Part shown: in pieces, positions 39,974-49,529 of the stretch
How the letters are laid out: each line of letters begins with the position of its first letter
Position numbering within the stretch: position 1 is the stretch's first letter
Source: Rhizobium mesosinicum
GTDB lineage: Bacteria > Pseudomonadota > Alphaproteobacteria > Rhizobiales > Rhizobiaceae
NCBI RefSeq assembly: GCF_019511345.1
Contig: NZ_JAEUAK010000004.1
Location: 372,001 to 436,000 of the forward strand
Reading direction: 5' to 3'
DNA: 64,000 bases
Translations under genes and position numbers: made by a program
Notes under the pieces: model-generated
Told to the model about the DNA's origin: nothing
Seen by the model: the letters and a program-made list of their open reading frames with translations, nothing else
Databases searched by the model: none

Positions 39974-40639
39974 TTAAACCGGCTTCATGGGCGGCGATGG
40001 AGCTTCCGGACCTGCCGGTAGGCCAAGCTCATTTCGCGCGACTTCAAACTGGTTGTCCAGGAACTCAAGTAATTTCTCTCCAAGAAGAGTAAGCTCACTA
40101 TCCGCTTCCGACCACTTGTAGATTGACCCATCCTGCAATGACAGGACTGCAAAATCATCGGGTCTGTTTTCGAGCGGATAACGTGTCGCAACTGTACTGA
40201 GAGCCGCCCTGACTAACTGGCCACTTAGACGGTGTTGCGTGTTCCAAAGGTGCACTGCGGTGCGACGCCCCTCAATCTCTAGAAGAAAATTAGGCGTAAA
40301 TTCCACCTTGTAGAGCCGTTTTGGACTAGGAAAAAGCAGACTCTCAGTGGTTTCAAGCGTGCCACGGTTTTGTAGCTTCCATTCAAAGAAACGCTTTAGC
40401 CCGCGTCGTGCTGACTCACGCTCCGAAAGTTTGGTGATCTGAGACGTCGAATCGAGTGCTTGTTGGAAAGAAAGCTCGCCGAATGCGACTTGCTGCACCC
40501 TTGATTTGAGGCTTTTATGATAGTCGTATCCACCTTTGCTAGGTCGATATCGATCGCGCACGAGGCGCTTCTGCGGTTTCGGATTCGCGTTGATGAGTTT
40601 CAGAAAGGCAGAAAAACCGAACTTAGGAATTGGAGCCAT
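39974..40639 (-). CDS. Hypothetical protein, no family recognised
   Basis: 221 aa, soluble, basic N-terminal half (RLVRDRYRPSKGGYDYHKSLKSR) and a beta-rich middle (LYKVEFTPNFLLEIEGRRTAVHLWNTQHRL), Pro-rich C-terminus. Base composition is visibly more A/T-rich than the flanking genes, suggesting transfer. Start MAPIPKFGF chosen for AAGGA eight bases upstream; an exact CTATAT -10-like element lies on the minus strand at 40700-40705. The middle part resembles no domain I can name. Confidence 0.65.
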   Translation of the reverse strand: MAPIPKFGFSAFLKLINANPKPQKRLVRDRYRPSKGGYDYHKSLKSRVQQVAFGELSFQQALDSTSQITKLSERESARRGLKRFFEWKLQNRGTLETTESLLFPSPKRLYKVEFTPNFLLEIEGRRTAVHLWNTQHRLSGQLVRAALSTVATRYPLENRPDDFAVLSLQDGSIYKWSEADSELTLLGEKLLEFLDNQFEVARNELGLPAGPEAPSPPMKPV

Positions 40640-40710
40640 TGCCCATCCTTTTCGTTGATAACTGCCGAAACCCAACTCGACTCTTGTACCCGACTCTCCA
40701 TATAGTGACC

Positions 40711-40808
40711 TTGCTACAGGGTGGAGAACGTTACTTCGCCTCACGAAAGGCTTCAGCTTATTCGTGATCGCAAAAGCCGGATCCGAGAGGGTTCGGCTTT
40801 TGTTTTTT
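40711..40808 (+). ncRNA. Candidate structured small RNA
   Basis: Two consecutive stem-loops with no + strand gene nearby: a perfect 7-bp stem TCACGAA (40741-40747) with TTCGTGA (40761-40767), then terminator stem CAAAAGCCG (40771-40779) with CGGCTTTTG (40794-40802) and six T. A promoter-like pair CTCGAC (40676-40681), 17-bp spacer, CATATA (40699-40704) lies just upstream, giving a start near 40711. The -10 element could instead serve the minus-strand gene. Transcript about 98 nt. Confidence 0.4.
40771..40808 (+). terminator. Strong + strand terminator with no gene upstream
   Basis: Nine-pair stem CAAAAGCCG and CGGCTTTTG with a 14-base loop containing GGATCC/GGGTTC, followed by TTTTTT at 40803-40808. 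The T run is only on the + strand, and the last + strand gene, 960 bp upstream, has its own terminator. This is the main reason to propose an RNA gene. Confidence 0.8.
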
Positions 40809-40997
40809 CAGATCGCGCAAACGCGACGGTATTCAGTTTCACCTCATTTCCAGGGTTTCCGATTTGTTCCCCAGTTCACTTTCCGGGCGGGAGTCCGCCC
40901 GGATTTGTAATTCTATTGTTGCTTCTGTCAGCTAGTTGCCTCAGATCCCGTAGAGCCGTTGTGACGTCTCGTCCGGCGATCTGAGCTTCTCAGGAAA

Positions 40998-43900
40998 TCA
41001 GCTGCAGCCGCTCGTCGCACCGCACGTGTCGCACTTCTCGCAGGTGCCGTTGCGGACCATCGTGAAGTTCTGGCACTCGCTGCACATGTTGCCGGTATAG
41101 CCCTGCATGATCGAGCGGGCGCGGCGTTCGGCTTCCATCTTCTTGGCCTCCGTCTTGGCTGATGCAGCGTCCGCTGCGGCCTTGTCGGAGAAGAGGGCGG
41201 TCGCGTCGGTGCCGGCTTCTTCGAGCACTTCTTCGGCAATCTCTTCTGCCAGCTCCTTCGCACGCTCTTCATAGTCACGCTTGAAGGCCACGATTTCGGA
41301 GGTGGAGATGGCCGTTACCGGCTCCAGCTTGCGGACTGCTGCACCTGCAAACGAGGTCACCGAGCCGGTTGAGGAGGCGCGGGCAGGGGCTGCCGTTGCC
41401 GCTCCCTTGGGCTCGCCGGCTTGGCGTTCGCCGCCGGTGCCGGAAACGAGGGTCGGCTTGTAGCCGCGGGTCCAGCCGGTGGAGAGCAGGTTCGTCTTGC
41501 CTTCCTGGATGCCCTTGCCAAGCGCGGTGTTGGAGAAGTCCGACGTATCGACATGGGCCAGATCGTGACGGCCGAGGTAGGAAACGGCAAGTTCGCGGAA
41601 CACGTAGTCGAGGATCGACGTGGCATTCTTGATCGCGTCGTTGCCGATGACGATGCCGGCCGGCTCGAACTTGGTGAAGGTGAAAGCCTCCACATATTCT
41701 TCGAGCGGCACGCCATATTGCAGGCCGAGCGAGATGGCGATGGCGAAATTGTTCATCATCGCGCGGAAGGCAGCCCCTTCCTTGTGCATGTCGATGAAGA
41801 TTTCGCCGAGGCGGCCATCGCCGAATTCGCCGGTGCGCAGATACACCTTGTGACCACCGACGGCAGCCTTCTGGGTATAGCCCTGGCGGCGGTTCGGCAG
41901 CTTCTCGCGTTCGCGGGACACACGCTCGATCACCTTCTCGATGATCTTTTCGGTGACCGTCACGGCCTGAGCGGCAAGCGGCTGCTGGATCAGATCCTCA
42001 AGCGCATCCTCGTCGCTCTCGTCTTCGATCAGCGAAGCGTTGAGCGGCTGCGACAGCTTTGAACCGTCGCGGTAGAGGGCGTTCGCCTTCAGGCCGAGCT
42101 TCCAGGAGAGCATATAGGCGTTCTTGCAATCCTCGACGGTTGCCTCGTTCGGCATGTTGATCGTCTTGGAGATCGCGCCCGAGATGAAGGGTTGGGCAGC
42201 TGCCATCATGCGGATATGGCTTTCGACCGAGAGGTAGCGCTTGCCGATCTTGCCGCATGGATTGGCGCAATCGAAGACCGGCAGGTGTTCCTTCTTCAGG
42301 AAAGGTGCGCCTTCCAGCGTCATCGCACCGCAGACGTGGATGTTGGCGGCCTCGATGTCCTTCTTCGAGAAGCCGATATGCTCGAGCAGGCTGAAGCTCA
42401 TGTCGCTGAGCTGCTCGTCGGAGACTTTCAGAGTATTCTTCAGGAAGTCGGCGCCGAGCGTCCATTGATTGAAGACGAACTTGATGTCGAAGGCGCTCTT
42501 CAGAGCCGCGTTGACAGCTTCCACCTTCTCGTCGGTGAAGCCCTTGGCCTTCAGCGTCGAGGGGTTGATGGCCGGCGCTTGGTTCAGGTTGCCGTGGCCG
42601 ACAGCGTAGGCTTCGATCTCGGCGATCTGGCTTTCGGAATAGCCGAGCGTGCGCAGCGCATCCGGAACGGCGCGGTTGATGATCTTGAAGTAGCCGCCGC
42701 CGGCGAGCTTCTTGAACTTCACGAGCGCGAAGTCAGGCTCGATGCCGGTCGTATCGCAATCCATGACGAGGCCGATCGTGCCGGTCGGGGCGATGACCGA
42801 GACCTGCGCGTTGCGGTAGCCGTGCTTCTCGCCGAGTTCGAGCGCCTTGTCCCAGGCCGACATGGCATGAGCCGCAAGATCCTGATCCGGGTTTTCCTGA
42901 TGGATCAGCGCGACCGGGTTGACCGAGAGAGCCTCGTAACCGGTTGTTTCGCCATGAGCGGCGCGGCGATGATTGCGGATGACGCGCAGCATATGGTCGC
43001 GGTTCGGCTCGTAGTTCGGGAACGGGCCGAGCTCGGCAGCCATTTCGGCCGAAGTTGCGTAGCAGATACCGGTCATGATCGCCGTCAGCGAGCCTGCAAT
43101 GGCGCGGCCTTCAGCGCTGTCATAGGGGATGCCCGTCGACATCAGCAGGCCGCCGATATTGGCGTAGCCGAGGCCGAGCGTGCGGTATTCATAGGAGAGT
43201 TCCGCGATGCGCTTGGAGGGGAACTGCGCCATCATGACGGAGATTTCGAGCACGACAGTCCACAGGCGAACGGCATGTTCGTAGTCGCCGATATTGATGC
43301 GCTTGGTGGCCTTGTCCTTGAACTGCAGAAGGTTCAGCGAAGCAAGGTTGCAGGCCGTGTCGTCGAGGAACATGTATTCCGAGCACGGATTCGAGCCGCG
43401 GATCGGGCCGCCGGCAGGCGACGTGTGCCAGTCATTCATCGTCGTGTTGAAGTGGATACCCGGGTCGGCCGATGCCCAGGCGGCATACGAAATCGTTTCC
43501 CAGAGGTCACGGGCCTTCAGCGTCTTCATCACCCTTCCGTCCTTGCGGGCAGTCAGGTTCCAATCGCCATCTTCCTCGACGGCGCGCAGGAAGTTGTCCT
43601 TGATCGAGACGGAGTTGTTGGAATTCTGGCCGGATACGGTGAGATAGGCTTCCGAATCCCAGTCCGTATCGTAGGTCTTGAACTCCATGTCCTTGTAGCC
43701 CTGACGGGCAAACTGGATGACGCGCTGGACGTAATTTTCCGGAACCTGGTCCTTCTTGGCAGCTCGGATCTCGCGCTTCAGCGCCGGGTTCTTGGCCGGG
43801 TCGAAGCAATCGCCATTGTCGCCTTCGCAATTGACGCAGGCCTTCATGATCGCCTTCAGATGCTGAGCGACGACTTTCGAGCCGGTCACGAGAGCGGCAA

Positions 43901-44810
43901 CCTTCTGCTCTTCCTTGACCTTCCAGTTGATGTATTCCTCGATGTCCGGATGGTCGATGTCGACGACGACCATCTTGGCCGCACGGCGGGTCGTACCGCC
44001 AGACTTGATAGCACCGGCAGCGCGGTCGCCGATCTTCAGGAAGCTCATCAGGCCCGAGGAGCGGCCGCCGCCGGAAAGCTTTTCGCCTTCGCCGCGCAGC
44101 ATAGAGAAGTTGGAACCGGTACCGGAGCCGTATTTGAAGAGGCGCGCTTCCCGCACCCAGAGGTCCATGATACCGCCTTCGTTGACGAGGTCGTCTTCAA
44201 CGGACTGGATGAAGCAGGCATGCGGTTGCGGATGTTCGTAGGCCGACTTGGACTTGGTGATCTTGCCGGTGAAGGGATCGACATAGAAATGGCCCTGGCC
44301 GGGACCGTCGATGCCATAGGCCCAGTGCAGGCCGGTGTTAAACCACTGCGGGGAGTTCGGGGCGACGCGCTGCGTGGCGAGCATATAGGCAAGCTCGTCC
44401 TTGAACGCTGCTGCATCTTCTTCCGAAGAGAAATAGCCGCCCTTCCAGCCCCAATAGGTCCAGGTGCCGGCAAGACGATCGAAGACCTGGCGGGCGTCGG
44501 TTTCCGAGCCGGTCTGTTCGTCTTTCGGCAGCGCCTTCAGCGCCGCGTCGTCGGCAACGGAGCGCCATAGGAAGGAGGGGACATCGTTCTCTTCGACCTT
44601 CTTCAGGCGGGCGGGAACGCCAGCCTTGCGGAAATATTTCTGCGCCAGAACATCGGTGGCGACCTGGGAGAACTGCGCGGGCACGTCGATATTTTCGAGG
44701 CGGAAGACGATCGACCCATCCGGGTTTTTGATCTCGCTCGTCGCCTTGCGGAATTCGATATCCGCATAGGCGCCTTGACCAGCCTTCGTAAACCGACGTT
44801 CGATGCGCAT
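40998..44810 (-). CDS. nrdJ: Vitamin B12-dependent (class II) ribonucleotide reductase
   Basis: 1270 aa. Adenosylcobalamin-dependent reductase making deoxynucleotides with or without oxygen. N-terminal NrdJ region from [11 protein letters not shown], central barrel with [20 protein letters not shown] (active-site Cys loop), and a C-terminal zinc-ribbon-like CSEC...[14 protein letters not shown] carrying the redox cysteines. The start was set at MRIERR; a longer frame to 44960 would run into the operator region and has no family resemblance. The antisense 792-aa open frame is a shadow. Confidence 0.96.
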   Translation of the reverse strand: MRIERRFTKAGQGAYADIEFRKATSEIKNPDGSIVFRLENIDVPAQFSQVATDVLAQKYFRKAGVPARLKKVEENDVPSFLWRSVADDAALKALPKDEQTGSETDARQVFDRLAGTWTYWGWKGGYFSSEEDAAAFKDELAYMLATQRVAPNSPQWFNTGLHWAYGIDGPGQGHFYVDPFTGKITKSKSAYEHPQPHACFIQSVEDDLVNEGGIMDLWVREARLFKYGSGTGSNFSMLRGEGEKLSGGGRSSGLMSFLKIGDRAAGAIKSGGTTRRAAKMVVVDIDHPDIEEYINWKVKEEQKVAALVTGSKVVAQHLKAIMKACVNCEGDNGDCFDPAKNPALKREIRAAKKDQVPENYVQRVIQFARQGYKDMEFKTYDTDWDSEAYLTVSGQNSNNSVSIKDNFLRAVEEDGDWNLTARKDGRVMKTLKARDLWETISYAAWASADPGIHFNTTMNDWHTSPAGGPIRGSNPCSEYMFLDDTACNLASLNLLQFKDKATKRINIGDYEHAVRLWTVVLEISVMMAQFPSKRIAELSYEYRTLGLGYANIGGLLMSTGIPYDSAEGRAIAGSLTAIMTGICYATSAEMAAELGPFPNYEPNRDHMLRVIRNHRRAAHGETTGYEALSVNPVALIHQENPDQDLAAHAMSAWDKALELGEKHGYRNAQVSVIAPTGTIGLVMDCDTTGIEPDFALVKFKKLAGGGYFKIINRAVPDALRTLGYSESQIAEIEAYAVGHGNLNQAPAINPSTLKAKGFTDEKVEAVNAALKSAFDIKFVFNQWTLGADFLKNTLKVSDEQLSDMSFSLLEHIGFSKKDIEAANIHVCGAMTLEGAPFLKKEHLPVFDCANPCGKIGKRYLSVESHIRMMAAAQPFISGAISKTINMPNEATVEDCKNAYMLSWKLGLKANALYRDGSKLSQPLNASLIEDESDEDALEDLIQQPLAAQAVTVTEKIIEKVIERVSREREKLPNRRQGYTQKAAVGGHKVYLRTGEFGDGRLGEIFIDMHKEGAAFRAMMNNFAIAISLGLQYGVPLEEYVEAFTFTKFEPAGIVIGNDAIKNATSILDYVFRELAVSYLGRHDLAHVDTSDFSNTALGKGIQEGKTNLLSTGWTRGYKPTLVSGTGGERQAGEPKGAATAAPARASSTGSVTSFAGAAVRKLEPVTAISTSEIVAFKRDYEERAKELAEEIAEEVLEEAGTDATALFSDKAAADAASAKTEAKKMEAERRARSIMQGYTGNMCSECQNFTMVRNGTCEKCDTCGATSGCS

Positions 44811-45393
44811 GTCCTTAACCTCTTGTTGGCACCCATAAGGGCGCAAAATTCCCGTCCGGCTACACGGTGTCCCGTCGTGCAGCCAGTGCTCGTTCCGTCT
44901 TGTGACAGGATTGTCATCCGGAGATGATTTTCCTGTATCTTGTGGTGAGGCTGGCTGCAAACGCTAAATATAGTGTTAACAGCTTATTTCTACCAGTCCC
45001 CGATGTCGTTTTTTGAGGCTGGAAAAAGGCGCAAAAATTTCCTCGGGCGTTACCGCCTTTGACGGCACAACACCCTGACTTTGCGTTCAATTTTCCTGGG
45101 AGAACCGGGCTCGTTACTTCCGGTTCAGTCGCCGCCGCAACATCTGACACATTAAGTTTGAAACAGCTGATTCCGTCAAGGGGTGGAACGTAACCGTTTG
45201 CTAACCACAACATCTTGTGGATGCCCTTGTGGAGACTGGGGAAAATCCGGGTAAACCTGAAAATACAAAGACTTGCGAGAACGATTTGATGAAGGAACGC
45301 GCGAATTGTCAGAAAAATCGACTGCGGCAAAAGTTAGGATGGCTTTTGGGGCGTAAATGCGCATGGCGATTCGGCAACGGAAAGTACCCCAGT
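44811..45393. other. Long regulatory gap upstream of nrdJ
   Basis: 583 bp without a credible gene. Near nrdJ are the NrdR-like boxes. Further up are a perfect palindrome CCACAA-CATC-TTGTGG (45205-45220), with CTTGTGGA repeated at 45226-45233, and a minus-strand CTTGAC near 45175-45180 that could be a -35 element. No cobalamin riboswitch consensus was found. Confidence 0.55.
44930..44976 (-). promoter_or_regulatory. nrdJ: Pair of NrdR-box-like sites upstream of nrdJ
   Basis: Box 1 at 44961-44976 reads ACGCTAAATATAGTGT, 14 of 16 matches to the NrdR consensus ACACTATATATAGTGT. Box 2 at 44930-44945 is weaker (9 of 16) but starts exactly 31 bp away, the spacing of the tandem boxes bound by NrdR. 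Box 1 overlaps a TATATT -10-like sequence on the minus strand, so repression by NrdR when dATP is high is predicted. Confidence 0.7.
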
Positions 45394-46002
45394 TTAGAGG
45401 GCGTCGATGGCGATCGTGACCGTTGCGGTGCCGATCGGAACGCCCTTCTCGTCTGTGATGACGAAGCTTGCCTGAGTCTCCAGAAGCTGCGTTGATTCAT
45501 CGCGCTCCGCCCGGCCAATATAGATATCCTGCGAAGCGAGCGAGAACGTTTTCAAAAACTTGTCCTCGTCACCCTGCCAGTAGTCCGTGGTGACGGCGCT
45601 CTGGCCGACATTGAGCCCGTGGCAGTCGGTGACGAAGAATTCGAGGATCGTTCCCTGCGAATCGTCCTGCTTCGACTTGAGGTATTGCGAGACGGACTTC
45701 GCCATCAGTGCCTTGACCATCTGCGGGTCGCCCTGCGCGACCTCCGCCCGGTAGGTCTCGTCCAGCACCCGCATATCCATTTCGCTGACATCACCGAATT
45801 TGCTGTTCTGCTCTTCGATCGCCTTCACGACGAGCGGCATTTCGGCCATCGGCCGGACGCGTTTTTCGACATATTCGCGCACGACGCCGACATAAGCCGG
45901 TTCAGCCCCCGCCGGAGTATAAAGAAACAGGCAGCCGACCAGCCCGGAGGCCGATGACATTCGAAACCTGCCCCAGCGTGCCATTACGCTTCCCCAACCC
46001 AC
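45394..46002 (-). CDS. Secreted Cache/PDC-like sensor-domain protein
   Basis: 202 aa. N-terminal hydrophobic segment (GLVGCLFLYTPAGA), then a helix (VVREYVEKRVRPMAEMPLVVKAIEEQN) and a PDC-like core with FFVTDCHGLNVGQS and DYWQGDEDKFLKTF, the pattern of Cache domains in chemoreceptors. There is no signalling domain attached, so it may be a stand-alone ligand-binding protein. Start may be a few codons later. Minus-strand neighbour gpt lies upstream. Confidence 0.6.
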   Translation of the reverse strand: MGWGSVMARWGRFRMSSASGLVGCLFLYTPAGAEPAYVGVVREYVEKRVRPMAEMPLVVKAIEEQNSKFGDVSEMDMRVLDETYRAEVAQGDPQMVKALMAKSVSQYLKSKQDDSQGTILEFFVTDCHGLNVGQSAVTTDYWQGDEDKFLKTFSLASQDIYIGRAERDESTQLLETQASFVITDEKGVPIGTATVTIAIDAL

Positions 46003-46116
46003 TCAGCCGTATTTCGATGCCCGATCTTTCTGCGGGCAGTTGCTTGACCTTATGCTAATAAAATAAAATGGATGTTACCGGCTGGGGGCAGGAAGTAGCT
46101 GTCGGGAAGACGAAAT

Positions 46117-46132
46117 TTGGAACAATTTCCAA
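46117..46132. promoter_or_regulatory. Palindrome upstream of the Cache/PDC-like gene
   Basis: TTGGAA-CAAT-TTCCAA, perfect arms, in an A/T-rich patch; overlapping it, CAATTT (46123-46128) and AAATTG form a second dyad. It lies about 115 bp upstream of the 45394-46002 gene, in the 175-bp gap after gpt. Likely a regulator site or promoter core. Confidence 0.35.
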
Positions 46133-46177
46133 TTGTAAATTGAAAGCTGCTCTTTCGAATACGCGTCCTAACAATGG

Positions 46178-46675
46178 CTAGTCGCGTGGACCTTTGGCGA
46201 TCGGCTCCTGATAGGTGAAGCCCATGTCCCAAGGGAAGTAGATCCAAGTGTCCTGGCTGACTTCGGTGACGAAGGTATCGACGGTTGGTACGCCCTTCGG
46301 CTTGGCGTAGACGCAGGCGAAATGCGCCTTCGGCAGCATGCCGCGCACCTGAGCCGCGGTCTTGCCGGTATCGGTGAGGTCGTCGACGACGAGCACGCCT
46401 TCACCGTCGTTTTCTGCGAGCTCGGGTGCTATGCCCTTCAGCAGTACCATGTCGCCCTGGTTGACGTAATCGTGATAGGAGGCGATGCAGACGGTTTCGA
46501 TGAGACGGATGTTCAACTCGCGCGAAATGATTGCCGCCGGAACGAGGCCGCCACGAGTGATACAGACGATCGCCTTGAATTCCTGGCCGAGGCCGGCGAG
46601 CCGCCAGGCAAGCGCACGCGCATCGCGGTGGAACTGATCCCAGGAAACGGGAAAGGCTTTATCGGGAAGGGACAT
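46178..46675 (-). CDS. gpt: Xanthine (xanthine-guanine) phosphoribosyltransferase
   Basis: 165 aa, type I PRTase that salvages xanthine and guanine. The PRPP-binding motif is [14 protein letters not shown] (about 92-105), and the flexible-loop start [14 protein letters not shown] is present. [14 protein letters not shown] is chosen as start, since the family starts here and GGGAAGGGAC is near it. Transcribed toward the Cache-like gene. Confidence 0.92.
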   Translation of the reverse strand: MSLPDKAFPVSWDQFHRDARALAWRLAGLGQEFKAIVCITRGGLVPAAIISRELNIRLIETVCIASYHDYVNQGDMVLLKGIAPELAENDGEGVLVVDDLTDTGKTAAQVRGMLPKAHFACVYAKPKGVPTVDTFVTEVSQDTWIYFPWDMGFTYQEPIAKGPRD

Positions 46676-46843
46676 CGGGCTGCTCCGCGGCATGAAGAAA
46701 CGACACGCCGTTTGCCGGCGACCGGGCGGACATCGGCTGGCAAAACGCAAATCGCGCAGCCGGAACTGCGCGATGGATGCCGAGGCCTGATATCATCGGT
46801 CGCCGCAATTAGCGGGATTTGGAGGCAAAAGGCAAGAGCAGCC

Positions 46844-47686
46844 TCAACGCGAGAGCAATGTCAGCGCTGTCATGGACTGCAGAAGCGTCTTCGTCGTCCC
46901 ACCGAATATCGCCTGCCACAGCCAGGAATGTGTGTAGGCGCCCATGACGAGAAGGTCGATGCTATCGTCCGAAAGCCGGTTCTCGATAATGTGCGAGGCG
47001 TTCTTGTCACCGCTTTCGGCCGTGGCAAGCGTCACATTCACGCCGTGGCGGGCGAGCGTTGCAGCGATCTCGGCGCCTGCAGTCGTCGCCGATTGGGTTG
47101 CGGTTTCTGCCGGATCGACGGAGAAGATTTCCACGGCTTCGGCAGCCTTCAGGATCGGCAGCGCATCGAATGTGGCGCGCGTTGCTTCCTTCGAGCCGTT
47201 CCAGGCAATCAGCACGCGCTTGATCGGCTTCGGCTGACGGATGATGTACGGGATCATCAGTACCGGGCGGCCGCTTTCGAACAGGAATTCATCGACATCC
47301 ACGTGACTGTCGGAGGGTCTTGCGGGATCGGCCTGCGAGGCGATCAGTAGGTCGGCGCTGCGCGCGCTTTCGATCAGCGGCGCCGAGCCGTATCCCGTCG
47401 ACGTCGCAAAGGCACGCCATTCAAAAGAAGCGCCGGCCGCCTCCGCACGGGCGCGGAAAATCCGCTCGACCTCGACGGTCTCTGAATGCGCCATGTCCTG
47501 AAGTGCCTGAACGGCGACCGGATCGGGAATTTCCATCGGCGCGACCAGCGGCACGGCGGCGATCGTTTCGGCGTGCAGGCCGATCACATGGGCGCCGGTT
47601 TCTGCGGCAATGGCAAAGGCGAAATCGGCGACGGCGGCACTATTGTCTGCTGTATCCAGAATGGCGAGAATAGTTTTATAAGACAT
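46844..47686 (-). CDS. Tandem universal stress protein
   Basis: 280 aa with two UspA domains. The first begins MSYKTILAILD, the second around IKRVLIAWNGSKEATRA; the second ends with LLVMGAYTHSWLWQAIFGGTTKTLL, the ATP-binding Gly-rich motif, while the first is degenerate there. Start set by AAAGGAGAATTGAT upstream. An FNR/FixK-type site lies 71-84 bp upstream, so low-oxygen induction is predicted. Confidence 0.92.
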   Translation of the reverse strand: MSYKTILAILDTADNSAAVADFAFAIAAETGAHVIGLHAETIAAVPLVAPMEIPDPVAVQALQDMAHSETVEVERIFRARAEAAGASFEWRAFATSTGYGSAPLIESARSADLLIASQADPARPSDSHVDVDEFLFESGRPVLMIPYIIRQPKPIKRVLIAWNGSKEATRATFDALPILKAAEAVEIFSVDPAETATQSATTAGAEIAATLARHGVNVTLATAESGDKNASHIIENRLSDDSIDLLVMGAYTHSWLWQAIFGGTTKTLLQSMTALTLLSR

Positions 47687-47756
47687 ATCAATTCTCCTTT
47701 GCGGCTGAAATGATGGTCCGCCAGGAAAGGAATGCGCCGGAATGCAGTGCAGTTCC

Positions 47757-47770
47757 TTGACCACGATCAA
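47757..47770 (-). promoter_or_regulatory. FNR/FixK-type site upstream of the universal stress gene
   Basis: TTGACCACGATCAA fits TTGAT-N4-ATCAA in nine of ten positions. Its centre is 41.5 bp from a start point near 47722, which would leave a 36-base leader before the gene's ATG at 47686, the spacing of class II activated promoters. Lies in the 99-bp gap before the cinA-like gene's end. Confidence 0.7.
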
Positions 47771-47785
47771 GACCGTATCCCGTCC

Positions 47786-48562
47786 TCACGCTTCCGCGGA
47801 ATGGTTTTCTGCAATATCCTTCCCGCGTCTGATGTCCTCGATCATGGCTCGCACCTGCGCACCTGCAACCTCGATCACGGCCTGTGAGCGGCCGCGCACC
47901 ACGATCTCGGTTGAAAATTTCTGCCCCACATAACGCGGATAGGAACCAATGCTTGTTTCCGGATGTGCCTTCTGGATCGCCGTCAGCGGCGTGCCGATCT
48001 CACCTTCGCCATAGGGGCAGGCGATAGCGAGCGAGAGGACGGGCGTGCCGGTCTTCAGCGTCGGCAGCACATTGTCGACCATGGCCTGGAAGACCTGCGG
48101 GACACCCGCCATGACATAGACATTACCGATGATGAAGCCGGGCGCGGTCGACACCGGGTTGGCGATATGGGCAGCACCACGCGGCATGCGGGCCATTCGC
48201 TGGCGGGCCTCGGTGAATTCCATCTCCCGGCGCTCATACATCTCGGCAAGCAGTACCATCGCCGCCGCGTCGTGTTCGCAGGGAACGCCAAAGGCCTTCG
48301 AGACAGCATCCGCGGTGATATCGTCATGCGTCGGTCCGATGCCGCCCGACGTGAAGACATAGTCGTATTTGCCGCGAATTGCATTCAGCGCTTCGACGAT
48401 CGCATCTTCCTCGTCGGCGACGATGCGAACCTCTTTCAGGTCGATCCCCGAAATGGTCAGCATATCGGCGAGGTGACCGATATTCTTGTCCTTGGTCCGG
48501 CCGGAAAGAAGCTCGTCGCCGATGGCTAGCATGGCGGCGGTAACGACAGTCTCATTGCTCAT
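47786..48562 (-). CDS. CinA-like molybdopterin-binding protein
   Basis: 258 aa, a MoCF/CinA N-terminal domain protein. AAMLAIGDELLSGRTKDKN (10-28) and FTSGGIGPTHDDIT (about 72-85) are the signature motifs. The C-terminal nicotinamide deamidase domain of full CinA is absent. The start MSNETVV is preferred; upstream in-frame codons lack a ribosome site. Role in rhizobia not established. Confidence 0.9.
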   Translation of the reverse strand: MSNETVVTAAMLAIGDELLSGRTKDKNIGHLADMLTISGIDLKEVRIVADEEDAIVEALNAIRGKYDYVFTSGGIGPTHDDITADAVSKAFGVPCEHDAAAMVLLAEMYERREMEFTEARQRMARMPRGAAHIANPVSTAPGFIIGNVYVMAGVPQVFQAMVDNVLPTLKTGTPVLSLAIACPYGEGEIGTPLTAIQKAHPETSIGSYPRYVGQKFSTEIVVRGRSQAVIEVAGAQVRAMIEDIRRGKDIAENHSAEA

Positions 48563-48783
48563 GGGGAAATTTCCGTGGGGTGAAGCTTGGAAATAGGTAA
48601 CGCCGTTTGGCCACTTTGCAAACGGCAAAGCGACGCGGCTCAAGTGTCGAAACGAAACGGCAAGTGAAATTTCGTCTACAGGCGGTGAACAGTGAGTTCT
48701 TGCGCGCAGGACTATGTTGAACCGGATGCGCTGGTAGAACGGTCGCGGTCACGAAATTCAACCAGTCCTCGTTGGAGATAACA

Positions 48784-49380
48784 ATGGCGAAGATTCTCGT
48801 CCTTTACTATTCGGCTTATGGCCACATCGAAACTATGGCTTATGCCGTAGCGGAAGGCGCGAAGTCCGCCGGCGCTGACGTCGTCGTCAAGCGCGTTCCG
48901 GAACTGGTTTCCGAAGAAGTCGCAAAGGCTTCTTACTACAAGCTCGATCAGGCAGCGCCGATTGCGACCGTCGATGAATTGGCTGACTACGACGCGATCA
49001 TCGTCGGCGCCGGCACGCGTTTCGGCACGGTCGCATCACAGATGCGCAATTTCTGGGACCAGACGGGCGGCTTATGGTTCACCGGCAAGCTGGTCGGCAA
49101 GGTCGGCTCGATGTTCACCTCGTCCGCGACCCAGCATGGTGGCCAGGAATCGACGATCCTCGGTTTCGTCCCGACCTTCCTGCATCATGGGATGGCCTAT
49201 GTCGGCCTTCCCTATGCATTCCAGGGTCAGATGGGTACGGAAGAAGTCAAGGGCGGCTCGCCGTACGGCGCATCCACCATCACCAACGGTGACGGTTCTC
49301 GCCAGCCTTCGGCAATCGAGCTCGAAGCTGCCAGGTATCAGGGCGCGCACGTCGCCACGATTGCTGCGAAACTGGCTTGA
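48784..49380 (+). CDS. wrbA: NAD(P)H:quinone oxidoreductase, WrbA type
   Basis: 198 aa flavodoxin-like enzyme, two-electron quinone reduction with FMN. N-terminal [17 protein letters not shown] binds the FMN phosphate, and [15 protein letters not shown] is the WrbA-specific motif. Start [10 protein letters not shown] after GGAGATAAC. Monocistronic with a strong terminator. Confidence 0.96.
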   Translation: MAKILVLYYSAYGHIETMAYAVAEGAKSAGADVVVKRVPELVSEEVAKASYYKLDQAAPIATVDELADYDAIIVGAGTRFGTVASQMRNFWDQTGGLWFTGKLVGKVGSMFTSSATQHGGQESTILGFVPTFLHHGMAYVGLPYAFQGQMGTEEVKGGSPYGASTITNGDGSRQPSAIELEAARYQGAHVATIAAKLA

Positions 49381-49403
49381 GCTTCGACAAAATCAGTTTT
49401 GAG

Positions 49404-49435
49404 ACGGCGGTCCCTTGGGCCGCCGTTTTATTTTT
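49404..49435 (+). terminator. Terminator after wrbA
   Basis: Stem ACGGCGG (49404-49410) and CCGCCGT (49420-49426), with CCC/GGG pairs continuing into the loop, followed by TTTATTTTT. It begins 24 bp after the wrbA stop. Confidence 0.85.
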
Positions 49436-49529
49436 GGGGACAAAGTATCGGCAGGTTTCGCAAAACGCAGGGGGGTGTCCTGCAAACAAAACTTGACGAA
49501 TCCGCCTAAGTCGTTGATCTGGACGGCGC

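Larger units (their letters stand above)
40640..40997. other. Gap between orphan gene and nrdJ
   Basis: A 358-bp stretch without a protein gene. It contains the candidate small RNA on the + strand (about 40711-40808) and A/T-rich promoter-like sequence at 40676-40704. 40809-40997 shows nothing I can support. Confidence 0.6.

Noticed and set aside
42192..44570. 792-aa + strand open frame inside nrdJ
   Set aside because: Antisense shadow of a highly conserved enzyme gene.
44914..45330. 138-aa minus frame upstream of nrdJ
   Set aside because: It crosses the NrdR-like boxes, lacks a ribosome site and shows no family pattern.
44811..45393. Cobalamin riboswitch before the B12-dependent reductase
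   Set aside because: I looked for the B12-box and its surrounding helices on the minus strand and did not find them; NrdR-like boxes explain the control better.
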